Below, one piece after another: positions 37,871 through 48,300 of a stretch of DNA of 64,000 nt. Below the pieces are notes generated by a model. It was given only the letters and a program-made list of their open reading frames with translations, had not been told where the DNA came from and searched no databases. Source of the stretch: Rhynochetos jubatus (taxonomy: Eukaryota; Chordata; Aves; Eurypygiformes; Rhynochetidae); assembly GCA_027574665.1 (NCBI GenBank), contig CM050655.1, positions 12,891,170 to 12,955,169 on the forward strand, written 5' to 3'. Within the stretch, counting starts at the first letter, position 1; each line of letters opens with the position of its first letter. The position numbers and the translations under genes are program-made.

Positions 37871-40164
37871 GGCAGCGCTTTCAGGGTTTCAGGGTAACAC
37901 CGAGATTTGCCTGAGAAACCAGAGGAGAAGGAAAAAATATAAAACAACCCCGAAGAGTATTTTTAGTATTAAGGCGTCCCAGGGCTTTTTAATCTCCCTT
38001 TCGAGGTGCTGGGAAGGTAAGGGGAAGCAGGGGCTGAGTCGTGGTTTTTAAAACCATGTGGTGAGCAAGTGAGGAAGCAGTCACCTCCTGGCAGCTGGGG
38101 AAATGCCCTCCCCTTCCCTGTCTAGCTTACTTCCTACCTTCCCTGCACCACTCCCAATCCCTTCTTTTCTGTGCCTTATGATCCCCCGACACAGGGGAAC
38201 ACTTGGTTCATCTTTATTCCCCTCCTCATATATACTGCAAAACTCTTTTCTTCAGTGCCTCGCTATGAAAATACGTTAGTGTGCACGTAAGCAAGGCTAA
38301 GGAAGGTAGTTCCACGCCAGAGGCTTTACTACAGGCCTTCTGATAATTCCCTACACTTCCTACATCTGCTCCAGGGCTTGGGTTTTGGGGACTTCCTTAT
38401 TGTCCCTAGATCAGGAAACAGCACTGCTCCCACTGAGTGCTTGGCTGAAGGGTGAAAGGAACCTGTGAACAATTAAACAGGGTGAGCTTAGTGCTTCTCT
38501 TGGGCGGTAATTCTCCATTAGGTCAAGGCCAACAACCAAAACCACATTACGATTCATATGGCATAAATCCACAGTTCGCGTCGCCCACACGCACCTGAAG
38601 TCAGAGGAAGCACATGAGACACCACCAGTTTGTCACCCACCTGCTGGTCACATTATCAAGGTTCCTTCTCATCTCCTATGTGCAGTTTTCCAAAGAAATC
38701 TTAAAAAAAAGGGTGGGGGTGGGCGTTTGCCCCTTCAAAACTCAAATGCAGCACCTTGCCTTAGACATGGGTATTTGCTGGCTTAAGCCAATGGTAGGAA
38801 AGGCTGAATATTTCGAGGACCATAGCTAGGCTCAGCTGTCGCCCTGTCCCTCCAGACACCATTTCAGGACTCCAGTCTGGGTCTGGAGAAAGGCAACCCT
38901 AATTCTGCAGAGAGACCTAAAGATCGTTGCACAACAGCAGCTTCCTTATAGTCTCCTCTGTTTGCAGGATTCCCCGAGCTTGCTCGAGGCTTCTTCGAAA
39001 CCAAAGTAAAATCAAACTGACTGGTAAAGTTGAAAGAAGATGCTAGAAGCAGAATCACATGAAATTTAGGGAGGATCTAAGTAAGGAAGGGGAGCTAGGA
39101 AAGGTTATTGGATTGTGAGGTGGTAAAAAGAACTAAAAGAGCTCATTTCTTCATCTCAGAAGTACATCGGTTATCTTGCAGAGCACTGAGTCACATCTCC
39201 AGGGAAGTTCACAGCCAAGGCAGAAAGCTCCAGTGTGTTGCTTCTGTAAGAGGTGGGAAGAAGGAGGGTGATTCAGCAGGGGAAATGGGAAATTTCAGAG
39301 ATTCTCAGCAGCTTTAGGATGTAAGGATTGTGGAATTAGGCTGGGTATTCATCAGTACAATAAGGTTCTCCTGCAATTTGAAATAGTCTTGTAAAATGGT
39401 TAGCGTTAGCAGTTTGCGCAGTAGTTGAATTGACTGTGTTCGCTGTTAGCACACAGAAAGTTCAAAACAGCAGTCTGTGTCCCATTTAATTGCCTTTGAC
39501 ACTATCTCTGTTCTGTGTGCTTCAACGTGTTGCCAAGAAAATTGGGGTAACAATGTCACCCATCACAGAAACATTAACCAAGTGCAAGGGCAAATTGGAA
39601 GACTTTTAAAAGACAGTCACTTCAGCAGTAAAAGGGTGTAATAGGACTGCAGGAATGAAAATGGAAAATCTGATTTGTTAGCAGACTTGTGCAGGCTGAT
39701 GTTCATGTATGGTTTGTCAATGCTGTTTCCTCTGGCCACTACAAAACATTTCCGGAAATTAATGAATGATCCATTATGAGAAGCGGCTGGTGGAAAATGG
39801 CATGACCAGAGCTATTCACCAGTTCCACTGTATCTGCTCAGCACTATCATTATCATCAAACACAAATTTTCAGTGGAAAAAATTTCTATTTATGCAGAGA
39901 GGCTTCTGAAAATCAGAGTTAAAGTTGTAATTATCATGTGGTTTTGAAAATTATGAGAGAAAAGGGTGTGCAGGGAAAAAAAGTCCACAGAAGCTACAGA
40001 GAGACTTTAAACACCTTCAAATACTAAGAAATTAGTAGCTGAACCTACAAGGGAAAGTAAAAATATTTTAGGGAAAACCTTTGTAACATTTCTTATATTT
40101 CTTAACATTTCAGTAACACAGAAGCATGGCCAGCAAGTCAAGGGAGGCGATTCTCCCCCTCTGC

Positions 40165-40697
40165 TCTGCCCTCGTGTGATCCCACCTGCAGGTCTGCATC
40201 CAGCTCTGGAGCCCCCAACATCAGAAGGATATCGACCGGTTGGAGCAAGTCCAGAGGAGGCCACGAAGATGCTCCGAGGGATGGAATACCTCTGGCTATG
40301 GGGACAGGATGAGAGTTGGGCTTGTTCAGCCTGGGTAAGAGAAGGCTCTGGGGAGACCTTATAGCATCTTCCAGTATGTGAAGGGGGTACAAGAAAGCTG
40401 CAGGGGGATGTTTTGACAAGGGCATGTGGTGACAGAACATGAGGCAATGGCTTTAAACTGAGAGGGGACAGATTTAGTTTAGGTATCAGGAAGAAATTCT
40501 TCCCAGAGAGGGTGGTGAGGCACTGGAACAAGCTGCCCAGAGAAGCTGTGGATGCCCCATCCCTGGAAGTGTCCAAGGCCAGGCTGGGTGAGGCTTTGAG
40601 CAACCTGGTCTAGTGGAGGGTGTCCCTGCCCAGGGCAGGGGGGTTGGAACTGGATGATCTTTGAGGTTCCTTCCAATCCAAACCATTCTACGATTTT
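40165..40697 (+). mobile_element. CR1 LINE 3' end, intergenic
   Basis: Same subfamily as the 4.9-kb and 23.4-kb copies: GATCCCACCTGCAGGTCTGC, AGAAGCTGTGGATGCCCCAT and a tail CCATTCTACGATT. It lies between TSPAN14 and PRXL2A. The very similar 3' 200 nt of these three copies point to one active period. Confidence 0.87.
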
Positions 40698-42899
40698 CGA
40701 GATCAATTAGCAAAAGAATAAATTAGGATGGAACTGTTGAGGTATCAAATAAAATTAGAGTGGATTTGAGTGAATCATTTTCATGTCATCCTGTCTTCAC
40801 AGTATTTTTCCCTTCTCCCCAGCTCCCTCTGCCGTTACCAAGTTGCTATTCCACATGCCTCCTCTGGCTCCACTAAATCAACCTCTGGCAGCAGTCTGTG
40901 GGATAAGGAAAGCCACTCACACACTGGTAGTATCTCAAATTAATACTACTAAAACATAAGATGTTAGTAAGGATTACAGTGAATCTATTAATAACTTATT
41001 CCCTCCACACTAATTTAGAAATATCTACATATCACAGACTGTATCACTCCACACAGTATATCCTTCAAGTTTCTTATTTTAAAAAGGAAAATGTCTTTTC
41101 TAAAGGAGATGTCTTTTCTAACGGCTTTCTTCCAGCCCAATCGCAATCTACAGTGGTCTGTTCCTGGCATCTTTGTTATGCAAATCTTTCACTGCACAAA
41201 AAAATCTGCAGTTTATTGCTGACCTCCATTTTGGCCAGGGTAGCAGTGACATCCAGCGGTTCAGAGAGAAAAAGAAATCTGCTCATTCTTTTCTTTCTAC
41301 CAAAGGGCATCACAGGAAACCCATCAGAAAATGGCAGGGATCCCTTGGCATTCCCTTCTCTTTGTGGGTATTTGCAAATGGCACCGACTGCAGGCAGCTT
41401 GACAGCCGTGGGAATGGATAACCCACCCAGGGAAACAACAATGCAGAACAGGAAATAAACAGAAAACACCCTCTGAGGCAGACAGTCTCTCCAATGGCTT
41501 TAAAAGGACACCGCAGATAGGAAATGTAATCCGTGTTTTTAAAAGTTCACGTAAAAAGAACCTTCCTGTATTACACCTATGCCATTGACTACACCTACCC
41601 CACTGACTTTTTATTACCCTTGTATTTGTACTGAAAAAGGAAAAATGAACACTCTTAGAAACAAGGGAAAGCTGACTGAAGATAAATTACTACAGGGGAG
41701 TTTTGTTTCTCAAGCCCTGTATAAACACATTTTCAATTATTACAGCTTCCAGTAACTAGCAGAGTGTTGAACTGTGACGTGATATTTGATACCCTAAGAA
41801 CTGATTTAGATTTTCTGTACATGTGTTAAAAGAAAATTAAAAAAAATCAGAACATGAAATGCATATAAGGAACTGGGCCAGCAGAGGTAGCTGTTGGTAA
41901 AACAAAAATCAACAACTATGGGTTTTTTTCAAGGAACACTCTACATTTAAAGAAGAAACTTTTAAAAATCAGATAGTCAGACCATGCAGTCTCCAGCTCT
42001 GGAAATTCACTCAGAATTCATTTGTTTCTCCTTTACTTAATTTTGATGTCTTTTTATTTCTGCAAGACTGCCCATTTCCAATTCCTATTAACTGTTCCTA
42101 GCTCCCAGGACCACATATTATCTGTCGTCTCCATTTGTATTTTGTTAACATAGAGATCTGAAAGGATGAATCAACTCCCAATAATCCCAAGGTTGTATTA
42201 AAAAATCATATTTATGAATAATAATTCTTCAGAACATTTTCAAATATCATTTGGACCCTTTGTGGCTCCGAGTTTTGACTTGATCTCTGAAAGACAGGGC
42301 TTGAAAACTTTGAAATGTGGGTAAGCTTATGTAAGTTTCAAATCAAGAAGTACACTGTCCCACTAGCTGTTTATGGGAACCATCACAGTTAACAGTAGAA
42401 AAACACACTCTCCCAGACATAGGTCTGACGTGCTTACCGTACGTATGTCTGCTGATGGAGCAGAGAACTTTCAGTCTCCATGACTATTTTGATAAACACC
42501 CTCAAAAGGACTTCATTTATAAAAACGTTTCCACATTAAAGGAACATTACATCATGGCAGCATTGCTGATTTCTATGTTTAACAGCCATTATACTTCAGC
42601 TAAGCATTCTAAATGCTGGACGTGATGACTTCCTGCTTCTGTTTCCAAGACCACACGACCCTTTTGGGTGGGCTAACAGCAGGGCTGCTGACAGCAGGGC
42701 TGCAACCCCCTGGCATCCTTGTCATCACCTAGGACTTTCTGCAGTCTGACTGAAAGAAGCGGGGGCCAGCTCTGTCGGAGTGGCTGCAATTCAACTGCAT
42801 GTACACAAAATTGTAAATCGATGGCCTCTGAATTTAGCAGGTTCTAAAGGCACTTCACTTTATCTTAAATTTCTTGGAATTTATGTATCTTCCATTCTG

Positions 42900-42958
42900 C
42901 AAGGACTGTTTATGCCTTTCACATTTCATGTTTATGTGAAATGCATAAACAGCCCTTG
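42900..42958. repeat. 59-nt inverted repeat (hairpin)
   Basis: Left arm 42900-42924 and right arm 42934-42958 pair over 25 positions with two mismatches around a 9-nt loop (TTCATGTTT). Arm size and loop resemble a microRNA precursor or the core of a small inverted-repeat element. No known microRNA seed is recognised. Confidence 0.75.
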
Positions 42959-43365
42959 GAACAAGGCCTAAAATCCAGGTCAAAGATCAGTACCTTCTAC
43001 CGTCTTTGTGCAAGATCTGGCCTCTGCAAACAGCAAAGCTTTCCTGTTCCCACTGGGAGGAAAACTCAAAACTCAATAGGACCCTTGATCCAGAATTCTC
43101 CTCCTGTTTTAAGAAAGATCTTTGTTATTAGTAGCATCTTACAACTGCAAGAGCGAGCAACTCCCACACATTTCTTTTAGCATCTCTCTTGTGTTTCCTA
43201 CCACTTGCCCTCCAAAGAAACAATACCCTGCTGCAGACAAGTGGCCACTACACAATGCTTTGAACTTTGCAGGTTTGTAGAGGAAGTGTTTTACGTGTCA
43301 GGCAAGCACTCATGATACCCTACTTCCTTTCAGTGCTAAAACCCAGGACAAAAAGCCCTCAGGCT

Positions 43366-43433
43366 CAATTCTTTATTTCACGGAGAGAACTCTTGGCAGC
43401 AATTCTTTATTTCATGGAGAGAACTCTTGGCAG
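43366..43433. repeat. 34-bp tandem duplication
   Basis: Two adjacent copies of a 34-base unit starting CAATTCTTTATTTCA differ at one base (ACGG against ATGG). It is a recent local duplication with no recognised function. Confidence 0.85.
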
Positions 43434-44890
43434 CCGGCTGGCTGCTCGGGATTAACTCTGCCCACCTCCAGTCAGTCATTTTATTTTATGTCTTTGCACA
43501 CTCAACATCTTTTTGACACCATCTTACGGGCAGGCTTATGCAGGCAGCTCCGAACATGGACAGAGACAATATGTGGTTCTCAGCACGGGTCCGTGAATCC
43601 TAGGAGAGCCTTTAGAGAGTAAGTCCGTAGCATGTAGCCCGTTTGCAGTAGACTTTGCTGCCCTACCCTCCAAACTCCTGTTCCTTCCTCCATCCCCCAA
43701 AACACTCAAACACAAATTTCAGCTGATAGTAGCATACATGAGTCCAATTTCCATTTCGTTTTCAAATGAAACATCTTGGTGAACTTATGAATCACTCAAT
43801 AGCCTCGCTGCTAGTGTTGTTTCAGGGAACTGTGAAGAACAGCACATAAATATTTTTAGTTAAAATTAGTTCTGCCTGGATATAAATATTAAAAAAAAAA
43901 GCCCAGGTCAGCATTTCATCCATAACAATGCAATTTTAAAGCCTGCATAACTGATTTAACACAGACCAGGCCTCAGTGTTTGTGAAGTTTTAGGGAGTTT
44001 TTGGCATTTAGATTTCATGCAGTCAGCATCATGTATGACTATTTTTTGCACACAGCTCAACAATACAGATCGATAGGTACTGGCGCATAGAGCAAACCCA
44101 GGCATATGACTGAAGTTTCAGAGGTGCAAAGTATCCCTGCCCTCAGCAACAACACCACATGAAGGTTTCATTAATTTTAAGGTCAGAAGAAAGCAGAATG
44201 ACAGTTCAGACTGACCTGCTGCAGGGACAAAAGGATCTGTCCCTTTAATTCTTCTGCTAGCTTAGTATGTTCTAGCCTGCACATTCTTCCAGAGTTACCT
44301 ATTCTTTTATATACACCAATTAACGAAGAATACGCAACACTCGATAATCCTCTCCAAGTGCATTGTTAAAATCTTGTTTGGACTTTGAAACATCAGCACA
44401 TTTGGAAAATTCATGCTGTCCTGTTCATACCTCAGTCTAGGTACGTACATTTGGCTGTGCATGGTACTGGCTCTCATGGATCATACCATGCAATGCTACA
44501 CCTATTTTTAGGAGTAACAGCTCAGCCATAGCACTGCAGAACTCAAGCCAGGATGGAAACTCTACCTCATCTACTCTCTGATATTGTTCCCTTTTTGTTT
44601 TTTTTATTAAGAATCTTAAACACAAGAAGGAGCTTGCCCTCATGCCACAACTATTTCTGAAGTCAACATTAGATGTATTCAATCTTCCTTGCAGGGAATC
44701 ACACAAAGACACAGAAGATCTAGAGCCAGTAGTTAACTAACAAGAAACTTGCAGGTAGACATAGCAGCATGTCTTGACTGCAGAATCTCAGAATGATCTT
44801 AGACTGACAGGATTTAGTCTGCTAGAAACGCAGACGTGGGTACATGTTAATGAAAGAGCAAAAAACAAAGGCATTTCATTTACATAAAGT

Positions 44891-44896
44891 TTTATT
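44891..44896 (-). terminator. PRXL2A (SELENOU): PRXL2A poly(A) signal
   Basis: AATAAA on the minus strand, about 350 nt after the stop codon and about 70 nt after the SECIS-like fold, so a transcript cut here would keep the SECIS. Confidence 0.75.
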
Positions 44897-44962
44897 ATCC
44901 TTCCATTACTCCAGCCTTTAGCAGAATTTTGCACCCCTGGGTGGACAGGTTTTGAACTGACT

Positions 44963-45029
44963 GTCTCTGACTGAAAACATCTAGGCTAGGCCAGATTTTA
45001 GACCCAGCCTTTCATTAATACAGTCAGAC
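44963..45029 (-). ncRNA. PRXL2A (SELENOU): SECIS element (selenocysteine insertion), candidate
   Basis: Read 5' to 3' on the minus strand: helix I, GTCTGACTG (45029-45021) against CAGTCAGAGAC (44973-44963). An internal loop follows, then ATGA (45015-45012) facing AGAT (44982-44979), which gives the U.U, G.A, A.G, A.A quartet required for SBP2 binding. Helix II, AGGCTGGGTC with GGCCTAGCCT, is ten pairs including two wobbles. An 8-nt apical loop carries AAAA (44999-44996), placed 12 nt after ATGA as in known elements. The small apical loop suggests form 1. It lies in the 3' UTR of a gene with an in-frame TGA, which supports the call. The AAAA-to-AGAT distance (13 nt) is shorter than in many SECIS elements. 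Folded by hand only. Confidence 0.82.
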
Positions 45030-45246
45030 ACAAAAGAGCAGTTGAAATCCTGACCACCTGAAAGGTGGCAAAGAACAAAAAAAAGAACCAGGAGGATTTT
45101 CATCATTTGTATGTTTGAACAGAGAAACTTTCCTTTGCCCTGATCACTACATAGTTAAGAAACAATTAAACTGCATGTTCAAGAAACAGATACATTCTAT
45201 TTACGTTTCAAGCTGTGATCAGAAACATGTGCAACTATTTTCCTGC

Positions 45247-45345
45247 TTACGAAGCTTGTGGTTTTATCTTCTCAGCAGCTTCAAGGACAGCTGGAAGGCT
45301 GACTTTGTCTCCAAATTCTTTCTCACGATGCTCCAGTAAAACACC
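45247..45345 (-). CDS. PRXL2A (SELENOU): PRXL2A last coding exon
   Basis: This exon has 99 nt: GVLLEHREKEFGDKVSLPAV onward to KIKPQAS and a TAA stop at 45249-45247. It corresponds to the human ending that starts GILLEHREKEFGDKV. It is a few residues shorter than human at the C-terminus. Confidence 0.95.
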   Translation of the reverse strand, partial: GVLLEHREKEFGDKVSLPAVLEAAEKIKPQAS

Positions 45346-48300
45346 CTGGTCAAAGACACAAGACAGAAATTCATACAACTAGTCTCCCCACGGGAGATCA
45401 AATGACCAGCAACTGAACAATTCCAGAAAAGAAACTTTTGGTCTCACAGGAGACATAAAAGCCTCTTAGATGGCCTGCAGTACCTGTCTTTCTGCCCCAA
45501 TCACATATACTCCTCCCAGGGTGAATCCTTCTCCTTCCAGGTTACCACTATATCCGCTTTTCCAAGCACGGAAGAAATTCTGCCAGACTCCAAAGCGGAA
45601 TAAGCCTGACAGCATCATTTGTCGTCTGCGTGGACCATAGAAGCCTTTCTGCAGGGAAACATAAAAACTCAGCAAACAAAGTAAAGAGAACTTTTTCTCC
45701 CAAATGAAATTCAGGAAGCCAGCCAACCTTGTATCCAAGCAAGGTCGCAACACAAAAGCTAACCAGACAGAGCTAAAAAGAAATTGTACTAAACTCTTTA
45801 AGGCACTACATGACCACTTACCTCCACACAGCCAACTAGTGGTACTGCTACCATTCAAGTGGATTTTAAGCTGATCCACAGGCACTTAAGCCCCACGTAC
45901 AACCCTACAGCTCACAGCAAGGCTGCTTTGTGATAAACATCTTGTATCTTATTTTTGAAGCAAGGCAATAAAAATGCTGGTAAAGAGAGAACAGTGGTGC
46001 CACGCCCTGAAACTTCATCAGCCATCAGCCATTCAGTTTTTGGTTTAGTTTGGTTTGAAATCAGCCTGATTGTTTCACACAGGCAGAGTGAGGAGGGAAA
46101 ATAAGGTATCTTCTAGTTGATATTGAGTGTTACGTATTTTTTTTCCTTCAGAAGCTGAACGATTTCTAAACACGCCTTCTGGGTTAAGGAGTAAGCAGGG
46201 CTGCGGTTTTGTAGGACATGAGACCGGCAGTACAGCATGTGCCGGGGGGCTTGGACAAGCCACATCACTGCTATTCGGCCTGTATATCATAAACGAATCA
46301 TGTCTGTCACCTTTAGACCTTGACTCACACATCATAAACATCAGCAAGTCACACAGCCAGTGGAAGTAAGGAATAAATATTAATAGGTCATATTGTTTAC
46401 CTGTTAAAGGGGAAGGGAGGACTAATCCTGCAACAGCATGTTATTAACGCATAGCTACAGTGCAGTTTGTAAGCTGAGCTGAAGACATATACATATATAT
46501 AAAAGCAAAGCTAATTAACTTCTTAAACTACAATGCTACTAAACCCTTTTTCTTCCAGACCACAATCTAACCGTATTATTTATACCAGCTCTTTAAAGAA
46601 GACATTCATAAGCTTGTTTTTAAACAAAAGAAGAACACTGACTTCACCATACCTTTTCATCCAGAAATATTTCTCCTTGGAAATAATGCTGAAAATCCTC
46701 CACTTCAGTCCCTATCTTTTCTTTCACAACAGCATAGAGAGGGACACCCAGCTTGGTCAGCAGAGGTTTCAGAGAGGAGAGCTCAGAAGCCTCCTGGGAA
46801 AGGAAAAAAACCCAAACATAGATGGAGGTTGGAAAGCTGCACCTTGAATTTCAAGAGCATCAGAAACACACATTAATTGTAGCTAGAGGTGCAAAACTGA
46901 AACAGACCTGTAAATCAGACATTTAAGCTAGCTCTACTCCTAAGCAGGTCTTCATTAGATTTACTAGTTTTCTTCATTAAGCACAGAGGAAGGAGGGTTT
47001 TAGAGAATTTACTAAATAAAATACTAAAATCCTGGAGAAAACATGGTTTTAACTCAAAGCTATATAATATATACCTTGCCTGGGCTTCAGGTATCTTTGG
47101 AAGTGTTTACAGAACAGTGAAAATAGAGTGCCTACACATCACTTAACTTTCCCAGTGAAAATCAGGGAATTTCTTCATAAACCTCCAGTATCCCAGAAGC
47201 CATACTGCTTTTTTTGGTGCGTAAGAGCGTAAGGTGTCGCCACTCATCTGCTGGGTATTTTCTTCTGCGGAAGGAATCTCAGTTCCCCCAGTTGGTGCAA
47301 AGGCCCCCGAGGTTCCCAACAGATCAGAGTGCACACTGCAAATATGTTTCTTCTCCTCTCCAGTGGAGAAAGGTCATTTTTACTGGGCAAAACTCTCTCA
47401 AAGAACTCCACACTTTAAAAAATGGACACTGCTTACGTGAACACCCTCAGCCGTCTAATCAAAACGCCTTAACTCAAAGGCTTGTGGGATAGCTAGAATT
47501 TACTGACTATCAAGCAGCAGAAAGAGAGGGGTGAACAGACAAGAGAAAAGACACTAAAGACATCAGTAGGTGAAAGATTAAGGGCAGCTTTCGAGTTCAC
47601 TACTCTGTCTTTTTTAGAGGAAGTGAAAAAGGATGAATCAGCACCACAATGCGATTTTTTTTATATACTTCAAAACTCTCATAATCAACAAAACAAAGGA
47701 AAAAACCCGATACTGTGACCTAACACCTCTGAGAACTGATGTTCTCGGCTAGTGCAGTGGGGTCCCCTGTAAGACCGGAAATCGCCATCTCTGGAGAGAT
47801 AGCAATACCATCAAACCTCGAGTAGCCTTTTGAAGTGCGGCACTTCAGCAGTTTGGTGGGGCTTATTTTGTGTCTCCTTGCTTGGATTTGGGGAGGAGAA
47901 AGAGCAGGAGTAATTAAGAGCATAGTTAAGTTTTAAAATTCTCAAGAGATTAGACTTCAAGCAGCACCTTGGGACTAGACCTGACTTGTTTTCCTTTACT
48001 GCTCTTTAAAAATGATACAATAAGAGAAAGCAAAGAAGTCTATTTTTGTGTGCAAATCATAGCACGTAGCAGCTGTACAGCCTTACCATGGGGCTGTGCC
48101 CATTTCATCTAGTCAGTGAAACTGTTTACTTGGTTTTGTAAAAAGCAGGCAAGCACACCCTAGAAGGATACTTCCTCTGTCCACCAAGGCAGGGACAAGC
48201 CAAAAGAACAACTCCCATTGCAGTTTGACCCCTGATAGTTCAACTATGTCTCTCCTGCTACTTTTTCGATCGCTTGAGTTGATGCCTAGGCTATGTCACG

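Larger units (their letters stand above)
37900..44870. other. Intergenic region between TSPAN14 and PRXL2A
   Basis: No coding exon was recognised. Contents: the CR1 copy at 40.2 kb, the hairpin at 42.9 kb and the tandem duplication at 43.4 kb. The two genes run in the same direction, so PRXL2A ends about 7 kb before the TSPAN14 promoter island. Confidence 0.75.

Noticed and set aside
36749-37914. Several plus- and minus-strand open frames of 80-190 codons near 37 kb
   Set aside because: GC-rich island composition removes stops in all frames; no conserved motif and no splice support beyond the minus-strand donor at 37129.
45060-45107. Second SECIS candidate starting at ATGATGAAAATCC on the minus strand
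   Set aside because: No AA-type apical motif at the right spacing and no GA partner on the 3' side; the fold at 44963-45029 satisfies all parts.
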